The notes beneath the pieces are model-generated. The model was not told where the DNA came from, made no database searches, and saw only the letters and a list, made by a program, of their open reading frames with translations. Source: Gymnorhina tibicen (taxonomy: Eukaryota > Chordata > Aves > Passeriformes > Artamidae). Taken from it: a stretch of DNA of 64,000 nucleotides. Each line of letters begins with the position of its first letter. Position 1 is the first letter of the stretch. Location of the stretch: the NCBI GenBank assembly GCA_013399875.1, contig VXAZ01002106.1:424244-488243 (forward strand), given 5' to 3'. The position numbers and the translations under genes were made by a program. This document shows, piece by piece, positions 37,316 through 49,860 of the stretch.

Positions 37316-37440
37316 AAAAAAACCCCAAACAAACAGACAAAAACCACAACAAAACCAAAAGAAAAAACCCAAGTCACCAAACTCATATTATTCCAGAAAC
37401 CAAGATAGGGAATTAAAAAAAAAAACAAACCCCAACAAAC
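37316..37440. repeat. A/C-rich low-complexity tract
   Basis: Begins with A7C4 and continues as A-runs separated by C, CC or CCCC with a few G, then a short unique insert and a second A10-rich part ending accccaacaaac. Resembles the tract at 29815-29882. Confidence 0.7.
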
Positions 37441-40400
37441 TATGCATGTAAAGCATGCCAGAGAAAGGGTTAACTCTGTTCTGTCCTAGTACGTTCTTCC
37501 ATTGTTGCTAAAAGGAAATATAAATGCAAACAGCTGCAATTTCTTTGTTAATGTCAGAGATAATAATTTTGGACCTGTTCCAAACATATTGATAGCAATC
37601 TTACTATTGATTTCTGCAGGATTTTCTTCAGTTCTTCAGAGAAGCTTAGGTTTTCCCTAATTTTTTTGACATTTATCATAATTCTGAAAAAGGATATTGG
37701 ACTTCATCCCTTCTTGCCTTTTTCTACACAGCAATAATCTCAGGTTAATAGTACCATTTAACAGGTTGTTAGTGTGGTCTTGTTTTCCACTCACATGAGA
37801 CTCAGAGGCAGTGATTCTCAGGTCTTGAACATTTATTTATCCATTTTCATATCCACTTAGCATAAAACTAAGAAGAACTGTGCTGGCATTCATTTTTCGT
37901 TCGTAGTGTTTGATCTTATGACATTCATACCTAGTCCGTATCCAGTCATGTGCAGAACTTCTTTGATCAGAGGAAGTGTGGGGGTAATACCACTGTTGTC
38001 ACTCCCTGGCCCACTGATTGGACACAGAGAAATGGGATGTTCCCTCCTGGAGTAGATTTGCACCTGTATCTTCCTCCGTGGTGACTCATTGCTTATCCCC
38101 GAGGCATTCAGCAGCGAGCCATCTACAGAAAGTCTTTCCTTTTTCATGGAAATCTCAAAATATTTGCAAGGGTAGGAGCTAGAAAGGAGATTGTCTCACC
38201 TCTAGGTGCACTTTGTGTGTAGGACTGTGATCTCCCAATAGTGCACTGAAGCACTTTCCCATGCGCCATCCTTTGATGCCTATTTATTGTAATGCACGGG
38301 GAGCCAAAAATTTCTTACCTGAAACAGCATTACAGATTCCAGTTCTTCTGGAATTGTGTGCCTCCATTTTTTGTAAAATGTGAAGAACTGGATTTATTTA
38401 CCTTTTAAGAAAATTGTGGGGATAAATGTGTTTAAGAACTTAATACTCAGATAATAAATTGAGGAAAATGGTGCATGTGGTATTTCAGAAATTCCAAAAA
38501 CTGGAAAAGTGAAAGGACAGCAAAATACAGGCTTTATTCCTAAATACAGAAAAATATTTTAACTGCTTCCTATATTTGTGAAAAATTAAATGTGAAAAAT
38601 CACAACACTAAGACTGGTTTGCAATAAATTCTGGCTTGCACTTAAAATTTCCTAGTTTAAGCAACTGATAATGATTCAAGCTTTTAAGTATATTTGAAAG
38701 CTATTAGCAATAACCTCATCTTTTGTATGTGGTCTTGGAGCCCTTTAAACTATTCAATTAAATAAATTGGTTCTTGCAGGAAAAAAGCTTCTGCTGATAA
38801 ATACCAGAGTGAAATTAATGGTGGCAATTGAATTCCATAGGTTAGTGTAAAGAATTGTCAAAGACTTATCTAGAATATAACAATGTGTTTTGTTAAAATG
38901 AGGAGTCCGTTCAGTAATGGTAAATCAATGAAAGGCGGGATGTAAGAGCTCCTGTTGGCTGGAGAGGAATAGTGACCTGCGGCACGGGGCTTTAAACCCT
39001 TCTATTGTCAGGGTTTCAGAAACCTGTCCGGTTGCAGACAACTTTTTTATGTCAGCTCTTAGGAAGTAATTCTGTGTCTGTCTTTCTATATGGCAGATGA
39101 AACTCCTTGCCTGCCTGCTAAGTCTGAAGGTTTTGTCAAGGAAGTACAGCTGAAGAGAAGGGTTGTTCTGTCTCTGATATTTTGTTTCACGTTGTCATCT
39201 TGTTACAACCTACTGTCTTTTCGCATTAGTCCAGATCCACAGTCTGTATTTAAACAAACAAAGACTCAAAAGATAATCCTGACTTGGAGCATTAGCCCAT
39301 TTGGATCATTGATACCAACAAAGGTTACACAAGATTTTAATGAAAACTTTTGTTGCCTGACTGCTGGGGAAATAACTTTTTGGGGTGTAAATGCATTGAT
39401 GCTTTTTTACCAGAAACACATTAATCTAATTTCTATTGTTTGTGTTCTGGTGAAATAATAAATGCCAGGAAACTCCAGCAGAATCTGAGGAATCAGTTGC
39501 TGATCTAACACTTTACGTTCTGATAAACATGTATCTGTCCTCATATCCTTACATCACCCTTGCTATGTTTGAAGTTTGGACTTGGGCTGGTGATGTATGA
39601 ATATATTCAGTCTTTGAACTGCTTGCCTTGCTGGGGCTGGGTTCCACATCCAGCATGAATCCAGTAACCAAACACAGTTGGAAAAAGGTGTCCAGGCAGA
39701 ATATGCTGGAGTCCTAGAAATGCGCGTAACCAGAAAATGAAAGCTATCGGTGCAGTTCTAGGGAAATTCCTCTTCTCTTGTGAATTGACTGCTTGTACGA
39801 TCAGGGATTGTTGGGAAGGGGCGAGGGGGTAACAGGACAACAATAAACTCATGGGAGGATTTCTAATAAACAGAAGGCTAAAGAGAGGAGGAGAATGCAA
39901 CACAAAGGAAGCAGGGTTAAAAAGAAAAAGTAGGAATATGGAGAAGAAAAAGATTATAATAGATGCATGGCAGTGTGAACACGTATAAAACTCTGCCCAT
40001 TTTCCAGTGGAAATCGTGTCCTGGAAACTGGTTGCTGGTTAAAAAAAATGGAAGAATAGAATTTGATCCCATTTCTGGTATGACAGAGGTTATTGAGATT
40101 AACTGGAATGAGGAAATGTTCAAATTTTCACAGTATGCATTATTTTGGATCAAAAGAATTTGAGAAAAGAGACCATTAAATGCACAAGCAGTTATGAATC
40201 CATGTACCCTAACAGCATGGGTTTTGAAGAGCATAAGAGAAGATGTTCCTTTTTTAGCACATTCAAGTCACTTCAAAAATGAAAAGACAATTCAGTTGTC
40301 CATATGAAAATCAAAGACAGTAAGTATCTTTTATTACGACAGATGTCCCAAAGGAAAGCAAGTGAGGTGTTTGTGTTAGGTTTTTATAATCTGTTTGTTA

Positions 40401-42254
40401 AACTCACAAATTTCACTTTTTTTTTTTTTTTTTAATATGCTGTTATTTGAAGAAACCCAAGTTGATTTATCCTGTGTTTCAAGATTTTATTGCTTTGGAG
40501 GAACTAAATTGCTATGGAAAAAGTATGCAACAGGACAGATAGATTGCACTTACCAATCATGACATTACATTTGTGTGAACCTACCCTAAATTCTTTTCAA
40601 GAAGATCATTTCTGTTATCTGGTTATGTCAAAGTAGAGTCCTGTTCAAAAAACTTGAAATCTGAATAAGGTCACCATTGCCATAAGATAAGCACAGGTTT
40701 GGGTAAATATGACTGAGAATGCTGACAGGAAGAAATTTTTACACTTCAGGAATTCTTTTCATTGGCGGGTGCTCCAAAATGGATAAACTAAAATGTCCTT
40801 CTGAGCTGCACAGTGCCTGTGATTAAAACTTGTAGTATTTCAAATGAAATTTATCAAAACTGTCCTGCTTCCTATGTAGTCCCCCTAAAGTATTCCCAAG
40901 CTTTAGTTTTAGAGCAACATCTGAACCAAACACTATAATCATATTTTCTTGCAGTTTGTACTTTGCAGCTGTTTTGACTTTTGGCTCCAGATATCTTCCT
41001 ATCTGGCATCTCTCATATTTTTCCAGTGTAACCCTCTTCTAGAGTTACATGTTCCATCTTCCACCTGGATTTCTTCCAGCCTGTTTTATTCCTTTACATT
41101 CCCATCTTTGACTTCCTCTGTTTACCAAGAAACAAGAACGATAAAAATTATCTCCAAAATGAAATTTCTTTACTCTAGCTAATCTGTTCTTCCTATTAGT
41201 GCAAACATTTCATCCAATAAAACAAAGTTGTTAGATGGAACTGGTATTTTGTGCACTTGGGCAAGTTCATTTATGTAACAATTCATTAAACTATTAGACT
41301 TCAGGCTATTTTAAAAAATTCTGTGGCAGGCCAATTTTGTGTGTGTGCATTAGAAATAAGCAGTGTAAGAATTGTATAATCAACATTTCATCACTATTAA
41401 TGAGAATTAGATTAATCTGTAATCTCATTTTAGACTGAGAAACAGCAAACCAATTAATCTAGCATTTATTTGATGAATGGACTTTGAGCATAACCTGGTG
41501 ACAGCAGTAGCTTTCCTCTGTATGGAATATGCATTAAAAATGAGTGTATTGTATCCTAGTTTCACATTACAAATATTTCCAGTAAAAGAATACAAATCAA
41601 TTTTATATTTTAGCATCTAACTTGCAGTTTAACTGTACCACTGTATCATGTCCTATATATCCAATTAAAACTGTAGTTTGATCCAGTAGACTTTAATATT
41701 AGTGGTCAAGTACTAAAGGAAGCAAGCTTAAAGACTCATTCTAGAACTACAGCTTATTTCATTCCATGCCTCGTATATTTTACCAGAGGACTCCTTAATG
41801 TAGCAGAAATCAGATTTGGTGTGTATTTTTACACAAAATCAAATTCTACAGGCGCCATCTCAGACTCCCACAAAACATTAGAAAAGATAGGATTCACTGG
41901 TCAAGGAGGCATAAGGAGCACATGGATTCTAAATTCAAGTGCACAATGAACTTTAGTCGATTTTGGTTGCTATCTGCTATTTTCAGTGTTTACCAAATGC
42001 AAAGATTCTCTAATGCTCCAGTTAGATCTTTAAAAGTAAACACTTTGGGGAGGGAGGAACTGTTAATAAAGACATGTAATGCTGTCGTTGGTTCATTTTC
42101 AGTCTCTTCTGTTTACTTAGAAGTTCATTTGGTGAGGCAAAGTGCAACACTAATCTTGCAAAGATTTTAAAGCTGGTTCTGACTTGGGGCTTCAAAATAA
42201 CAAGTGAAAGGACTGCTAATACTCTTATTTACTTAGTCTTCTCTGTCTTCTACT

Positions 42255-42314
42255 GGTTGTTTTTTTGGTTTGTTTTTGTTTGTTTGTTGGGTTTTGGGTT
42301 GGCTTAGTTTGGCA
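42255..42314. repeat. G/T-rich low-complexity tract
   Basis: Runs of T broken by G, GG or GGG (ggtttgtttttgtttgtttg, then ttgggttttgggttgg). It is the complement-type counterpart of the A/C tracts at 29815 and 37316. Confidence 0.7.
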
Positions 42315-45300
42315 GTTTTTCTGAACAGCCACTCCTTGTCACATCTTGTTTCCTTAGTCTGAGTGTCTCCTTGCCTATATCATTGTTCTTAGTTGAACAG
42401 TGTTCAGACTTGCTAATAGTATATAATTTGTAATCCTTATAGTTTAGTTGGAGCCATGATTTTCTTGTGACTAATTAAGTGCACAGAGCCATGGGTCAGA
42501 TAAACCTATCGAACTGGAAGACATGTAAACACACCACAGAAAATAAGTGTATAAGTTTCAATGTAATGTTTTCATTTCTTCTGTGTCATACCTTTTTTTA
42601 ATCAATTTGTGTCAGTATAACATCAGTGTTAATTTTAGTCACAAAGGTAGAAAGAACAAAATCTGATGATTTTCACCTGGTTAGGTTACATTTTGAAGTT
42701 TGTCCTTCTACTATTTTAACTTATTAATAATCAGTCTCTAACTGCTCAGACTGTCCTCTTTATTGTCTACACTTTTAAGGAACACACAGGTCTTAGTGAT
42801 GCTTCCTTATTTCTGTGTTTGTCCTTTTTCGCTCATCCAGCTTCTATGTAAAAGCTTGTGAATAAAGTAGCAAAAATAGAGTACTTAAATTCTAACAATT
42901 CCCCTAGAAGTTTTTGTGCTAATAGTTCTTGCAAAGCTGGAGGTTTTCTGTATGGGTCTGTTAGGAGAAGTAGGCTGAGGTGGGGAAAGAAGCAGTTCTG
43001 TGTGTAGTCCATAATTAGCACTGACGCTGAGCTCTGTGCTAACAGCCATAGATAACACAGTGTCAGAATACCTCCTTCATATTTATAAGACACCATCTAG
43101 AGTTTTTCTGTGCTGTATTGATGTTTTGTAATCTCCCACCTCCTGATACTATGTTTATTATTTCTTTGCTGTTCGATATTCATGTGCAATACTATGGGTG
43201 CATGAAGGTCAGGAAAAACTTAAATAGGTTCTACCCTAAAAAGATTGTAGAGCTGGATGCCTTTCTGAGAAAGGAGTGGTTCAGAACAGCATGGATAAAG
43301 GGATGATCCTCAGGCAGACACTCTCCATGTGATTACACTGCTGCCTTGCTTGAAAAAGGCTTGCAAGAGTTTGGCAGTATTTTCTTTGGGCTCTGTTGCC
43401 TGGATTTTCCTTATCATGGGGAATAAAATCTTGCTGAGAAATTTTGATTGCAGTTACGTATAGCTTGTATTGGGCTGTAGGAAAGGCAGAACAATCTGCA
43501 GTGTACAATGAATAATTTTTGCCATGCTTTGATTAGTTTTCTGTCATGTATTTGGAACAACACTTATTGAAGGGTTTTTTAAAATTATACATGAAGCAAG
43601 GTACCCTCTAATTTTACATTTTGTGTTTTTTAAACTTTTAGGAGATACAGAATTGGTTCCTGAACCTGGTCTATAACTATAAATATTTGAAATGTTTCTG
43701 TCCTTGAATTCCAGAATAATGGGCCTACCTTATTTGGAAGGAAATTATAGAATTAAGATCACTCAAATATTGAACTAATAGTATTACTATAATTATTTGG
43801 CAGTAAAACAAGTTAAATGTTTTAATAGATTAGTTTTAAAATAAAAAAGCCTTGCAGAAAGCGAGAAAATACTTCAAACTGCTGCTAATAGTTTTCAGTA
43901 AGATGGAAATTTTTCATTATGTGTTTTGTGAAAAACATGCTGAAAGGTAAAAGTACTTTATTTATCCAAGTCACTATTAGTATGGAAGTAGAGAGTCCCA
44001 GCTAACACACAGCAGATTAACACAACTGAACAGTGCTTGTCTCTAATAATGAAATCAAGGCGTCTGTCTCAGCAAACAAAAAATGGAAATAGCTCAAAAG
44101 AAGCCTTTCTTGCCTGCTGAGCTTATCAAGAAAATATTGAACCAGTTGGAGGTACATATATATCCATCACTACTAGAATGTATCACAACAGAACTGCTAA
44201 ATTTCAGGATGGAGAATGTGTTCACCTCTGGGTGCACTTCTGCACCTGGACACATCTGTAGAAGGCTTAATGCATCCGTTTGTATTTCATGTCTCATGTG
44301 TTACAGACTCTATCTCTCTTTATTGTGGAAAGGGAAGCTCAGTGTTGTTTCAAAGCAGATGGGCATCGTTAATAGAAATAGTATTTCATATTTGCATGGT
44401 GCACTAATCAGCACATGATGACTCCCAGATTCTGAAACTTAAGTTGTTCAGTATTGTCTCATGCCTGGTTAATGCTTAATGTTTCACTATATGCTTCATT
44501 TTAAGGACTGAATTTATGTCCACCAAGTATCCTGTCTTGCTTCAGCACCGTGTTTTAGTTTTTCAGTTGTATTGCTAATAAAGATGACTATTCAAACCTT
44601 AAACAATACAGAAACCTTTCTGGTGTATCTGAGGAAATTTTTTGTCAAATTCCAAGTGTTTCAGCCGAAGCATTTTTTCTCCCTACTGTTGGAAAAATCC
44701 AACTTATATCACACATAAGATATGTATCACTAATTCCCTAAAGACCAGGTGCCTGTATTGTTCTCGTATGATGGATGTTAGTCACATCACCTGCTGCACT
44801 ACTAGGAGATGCTCAGATAGCCTAGTGAAGAGGGTGAAGTAGGAACCTGAATCCAGGAAGTGTTTCCTGTAGAATAATTAGTAGCTTGTCTGTGTGTTCT
44901 TTTCCTCTCCACCACCCTTTTATCTGCATAGGTTTTGGATTTCCTTTTCCTTTTTTCTTCGGAAGTGTAAAAAGAAAGAAGCAAAATCCATCTGACATAA
45001 TTAAAGCATGCAAGCTCAAGTTTATGTACTGATGACATTCTACTGCTAAATTTTTTCTGTTTCTTTTGGACCTGAAGTGCTCTCGGGGTTTTGCATCTCA
45101 CCAAACAGTCAAGTTTAATGCTGACAATGAACATAAGTCTTTTTCTTGACTGAAAAGACAATATTTTTTTCACAGAAGTTAAGCAGACAGTGGTTCTAGC
45201 TTGAATTTGCAGTGAAAAGTATCATTTTGGTATGTTAGGCAGATCATTCTAATAGTTGTCTCATAATTTTAGCAGATTAAAGCCATTCTCAATGCACAGG

Positions 45301-48300
45301 AAAAATTTAATTTTAAATTTAATTACTTATCTTAAAAATAGATCCCTTGAAAGGTTCAATAGGAGCTCCTTTCACTAGTGACGTTGTTACCTGTGTCAAG
45401 GTGTGATGTCTATTATATGAATTACACATCTGTCAGCAGAGACTGTATTGGGGAATAGTGGGGAAGAAAAAGTCCATGACTTTAAACCTTTGTTTTTATG
45501 TAATGAAATGTAATGGTTTAGTTGCATGGTTAGGAATGTTTTAAAATGGAACTTGTATGCGGTCGAGAACTTATGCTGGTGACAAGCACACTAGAAATAA
45601 AGTAAAAGCACCAGCAGAAGATCTGAGCTAACAGGCACAGCAAAGCACGTCACAAAAAAAGAATAGACTGGCAGACAGGGCAGAGAGAACCATTGTTTCC
45701 AGTCTTCTCGGGATAATAGCATGTAGCAGATATATTTGCAAAACAATTTCTGTAAAGTTCCATGTCTTATAAGGGAGTAATTTCCCCCAGCCTGGAATAA
45801 GCTGGTTTTTGAATGGTCTTGGATGCTCAGCACAAAATGTGTGCTGGTTTTTACTTATGTTCTCATACGGCTCATAGCCGTTATAAGATAATGTCCTTTT
45901 TCACTCTTTGCCTGTGCTTCCTAAAATGTGCTTTTCACCATTTGTGTTCTACTACCTAAAGAGGATTTAAGGAATAGAGCTACTCTGAAATAATAACTCC
46001 CCCTTTCCTCGCTGCCCCCTGCCCTGAGTCATACCAAAGTTGATATTGCAGTGGAAGCCCTAGCTCTGTGATGTGGGTGCATTTTTCCTGAATTGATGAA
46101 TGAATAACATGACAAGCATGATCTTATTTATGGAGAGACAAAATTGATAATTTTGGGATCAGTGGTCAGATGTGTATGTTTTTTTTATCTTAAAAATAGA
46201 TTCATAATATTGCAGTACATTTATATGTCCATTACATAGTAATACAATAACACAAAATTAAGATTTTTCAGTCTTTTTCTTGCTTTGTGTAATACTTACA
46301 ATCCTTGATGAGATTTTAGAGTAGAATGTGAGGGGGAACTGTCCCCCTTATAAAAGATACTGTTGTAGAACTCAGTGCTTTTAGGAATCCAGCAGTAAAA
46401 ACCTTGCAACAAAACAAAACCCTTTAAGAACCTTGTTTTTTGAATTCTGTTGGCTAAAACTGCCAAAAATAAATTAATAGCTGTTACCACTGCAGTGCTT
46501 TTTTTGTTCACAAGAAAAATACCTTGACATATTTTTTCATTCTGTGATTGGTGCACATTTCAAGGGTATAAATTAATCTTCAAAGGATCCTAGGGAATAT
46601 CTTTCCTGGACACTTCACTTATACATCAAGTTGGCCATGTTAGCAATCTAATCACAATCCTGTAATTCAGTGGACAACAATTCCTTATTGTGAACAGCAT
46701 AGCAGCTTTTACTATCATTTAGGTCAGCCTAAGATTGCTGATGCACCATATGTTTCAGGCCATGGATGATGGATGGTATCCTCTGGTGCCCATCCCTAAG
46801 TGATTGGAAAGATTGAAGACACACAGTTCACTTAAGCTTGCTTACTATTACATCAAGTAATCAGTGTGATAGGCAAACCTGTGCTCTCTGTGTCACACTG
46901 CCCAACTTTCTGCAGGGACATTGTGTCAAAAAAACAATCTAAGAACATTTCCGGATGACAGGCCAGTTACTAGAACAACCATTTAGCAACTGGATTCATC
47001 TAAAAAGCTTGATAACATGGAAAAGTCAATACATGTTTTTAAAACACCTTTATTTATATGAACCAGGCACGGTGTTTTGTTTTTAAAGGGTTTTTTATTT
47101 CAAGATTGAACTTATGCAATCCTTTTCATAGTTCAGCTTCTAGTATGTCAAAACATAGTGTTTCTAATGTTAATCAGAGAGAAATACTACTTTGAGGTAA
47201 TACTAAATGCTTTAGAAGTTGTTTACAGTTTTGTGGTTAGAAACACATGACATCACTTTAAAGTTTACTGAAATATTTTTTTATTTCCCAGTGCCTGTGT
47301 CTACTGACAGCACTCAGTGTTGTTTTCATTTTCATCAGCTCTGTTGGACCAGTATCAAACCCAGGAAATTGAGAGCATCTTCCTTTTTATGAGGTGGTAT
47401 TGTGCTGAGGAGTCTTTTATATGATACAGGATGAAAAGCCTAGATGATACTCTCATTCTAATTTTGCATAAAAATCCTGCCACACTTGCAGCATGTGTGC
47501 CAGCAGTCAGAATAGATCCAACCAAATAATATCAAGCGAGGTGTTTCAAATGTTATAATTTAAAACTACTACTAGTGTATGATATTGTAAAAATGGTAAC
47601 TTTTTAGTTGTAAAATAACTGAGTTGGAAGCGGTGTACATAGGTCATAGAATCTGCATGCCACTTCAACCATGAAGAAGGAGCTAGGCAGTTCTGTGAAT
47701 TCAAACTCTGTAAAATACTCATATAGACTGTCACTAATGACCATATCTTTGAGTATGCCTTTTTTAATTAAAAAGCATAGGTACTGCATGCACTTTAATT
47801 GAATACTTTATAGAACTACATATTTTCCTGAAGTAAAACACTGTTTATTTTGAGCACTAAATTCTGGCATCTATTCTGCTGTTATTTAATTTTGTCTCAA
47901 CTTCTTTTCTTTACCTCATCAGTTACTGGTTTCACAGTTTTTATGTTGGCCTAGTTAGGTAACTGTGGTGTAATACAAAAATAAAACATTTTTCATATTG
48001 AAGTGTGCAGCCAGTGGGAAGTGCTAGAATTGTAGTTCTAAATCCGTTTGAAAACTTGCCACTCAAAAGTCAGAATTTCAGAGCAGGCTTCCTCTTATCA
48101 GTCCTTTGATAGATGGCACACTGAATTTCGTAACCAGACAATTTAGGCAGCAGCCTCTAAAGTAAATATTAAACTAAGGTAATGGAAAGAAAAAGCTATT
48201 CTGTGGAAAAGAGTTTGGGCAGTAGTGATTAACACTGACTTTAAAACCAAGGCTGCCAAAGACCTGGGGAGTAGATGTGTTGGTATTAGCAAGACTCACC

Positions 48301-48648
48301 ACTGCAGAACAGAAAATGTTATAAAACTGAATAATTCTTGTAAATGGTATCTGAATGCATGAACCTGTCCATGTTAGAACTGAGGTTTTTGCAGTCTATG
48401 ACACTTTGGTTGCTTACTGAGACACATCCTGGGGAGAGATGTTTACTGCTTTACTGTAACTTGCTCTGCTCTGAGGATGCTTACAGTGGAGCACTAGTGA
48501 TGAGAAGGTAACTCAGAGTGAAGTCTACAAATGAATGCAAGGAGGAATTGAAGCACTTCAAATATAAGATGCACTAGACTAGAGTAGTTCATCTAGAAGG
48601 AGCCTACAACAATTGTTTAGTCTGGGACGCTACTTTGGCCTCGTCAGT

Positions 48649-48666
48649 GAGAGAGAGAGAGAGAGA
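48649..48666. repeat. (GA)9 microsatellite
   Basis: Nine uninterrupted GA units in unique sequence; a short dinucleotide microsatellite and possible GAGA-type binding site. Confidence 0.85.
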
Positions 48667-49592
48667 CCTATAATTAAGGAGAAAGGGCTTTAAATGTCTG
48701 AAAACACATTTTTCTTCAAAGGACAGTTGAAGAGAGTGAATGAGAGCAACTTCTGGAAAGTTGCTTTATCAACCCCATTAGCCAATTATGCCAATAGGAA
48801 CTTTAACTGAAATATGGCCCAGAGTCATCTCATATACTTTGAAAAATTTTTTGTGGAATTTTTTGCTTTTCTAAAATCAGAAGTGGCAGTCAGTGTGGGA
48901 AGTGTGGAAGTGACAGGGTCATAGTATTTGGCTCCAAGTTGGACTTCCAAAAAAGGCAGTACAGCCTTAGCCAGTGTGAATCAAAGGCAGCTGTGAGAAC
49001 TCCAGACAAAACTCCTACCGTGAAGAGAAGCCCCCGCTCTTGTGTGAATTGTGCCCAAGTCAGGATTGTTTAGGTGGCTGTAAGTACTTCATATTGGTCA
49101 GGTAGTATAGTACCTTTTCCTAAAAAATAATTGTTGTTAAGTATCACAAACATGGAGATAAGTACTCGGTTTCTGCTAAAAGTAAATGTGCTGTAATCAT
49201 CCTCAGGCTTTGCACAGATGTGTTACGTGATATCTGTAGCCGTTGCATCAGTGAAGAATGGAACCACACCCAAGTCATTAGGAAGATAAGATTTACATTT
49301 TGGAGAAAGTAAATTAGTTCATTTCTGAGGGAGGCAGCACAAGTAGATTTTGGCTCTCATGCCTAGCATGGATTTTGCTGTATCTTTTGAATGAAGCACT
49401 TCTCCCTGAACAATCAGCCCTATCACTGCAATAAGAACCCTGTGATAAAACTGATTATATTTTTTCAATCACCACAGTTAAACAGAAAGGAGGTTAAGCT
49501 TTTAACTACTGCAATCTGCTGCCCTTTTAAAATCGTGTAAAGATGGCAGACACTTATGTTAAACACAGTGGATTGTTGGTAAAGTTAACCGT

Positions 49593-49860
49593 GTGCATCC
49601 AAAAGTGGCAGAATATGGACTAAGGTGCAACCTCAATCTGCGCTGTAATAAAGTAGCTGTTCATCTGTGGTCAGAGATCGTCATGAAAGACCTTGAGTTC
49701 CTTCGCTTTATTTTGCAGAAAGGCCATCAGACAGCTTTGCATCATCTAACTCTATCAATCAAGGACCTCAACCACTGCTTTCTGCTGAAAGCTTTCCTGT
49801 TTGGCTCTGTTTTTCACAGACAGCTCAATAACTTGTCTGTGGAGCTGTGATAAATGTACC
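49593..49860. promoter_or_regulatory. Possible conserved non-coding element in the WDR72-ONECUT1 interval
   Basis: The sequence is balanced in composition and free of homopolymers for nearly 270 bases, unlike its AT-rich flanks. It is also open for 85 codons in one frame without a recognisable product. It contains TATCAATC (49754-49761), which fits the ONECUT/HNF6 consensus. In mammals this side of WDR72 leads to ONECUT1, and developmental transcription-factor genes commonly have distant conserved enhancers. The call is inference from texture, motif and synteny only. Confidence 0.3.

Larger units (their letters stand above)
35551..49592. other. Intergenic DNA downstream of WDR72, proximal part
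   Basis: No gene is recognised. It contains an A/C-rich tract (37316-37440), a G/T-rich tract (42255-42314), a (GA)9 run (48649-48666) and poly-T/poly-A runs (for example 40418-40434). Open frames up to about 120 codons occur on both strands (39090-39458, 44083-44418 and 44802-45173), which is within what chance gives in a window this size. A block at about 42430-42540 with mixed composition could be regulatory. Confidence 0.65.

Noticed and set aside
39097..39458. Alternative last WDR72 exon: good acceptor (ctatatggcag), phase-compatible with a donor at 34881, 121 open codons to TAA.
   Set aside because: Coding homology (LPK, TEE, LQ) runs straight through the 34881 donor-like site in the upstream exon. 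The 39097 frame soon turns hydrophobic without resemblance to WDR72, and frames of about 120 codons also occur elsewhere in the window by chance. RNA evidence could revive it.
42640..42735. EVCPSTILTY frame as a remnant of the mammalian WDR72 C-terminal VCP motif.
   Set aside because: Only three residues match, it lies 7 kb beyond the likely gene end, and the surrounding codons do not align.
44541..44553. ttcagcaccgtg as an REST/NRSF site.
   Set aside because: Only the left half of the motif is present; the right half is missing.
44083..45173. Open frames of 111 codons (plus) and 123 codons (minus).
   Set aside because: No recognisable domain, no splice context, and length within chance for this window size.
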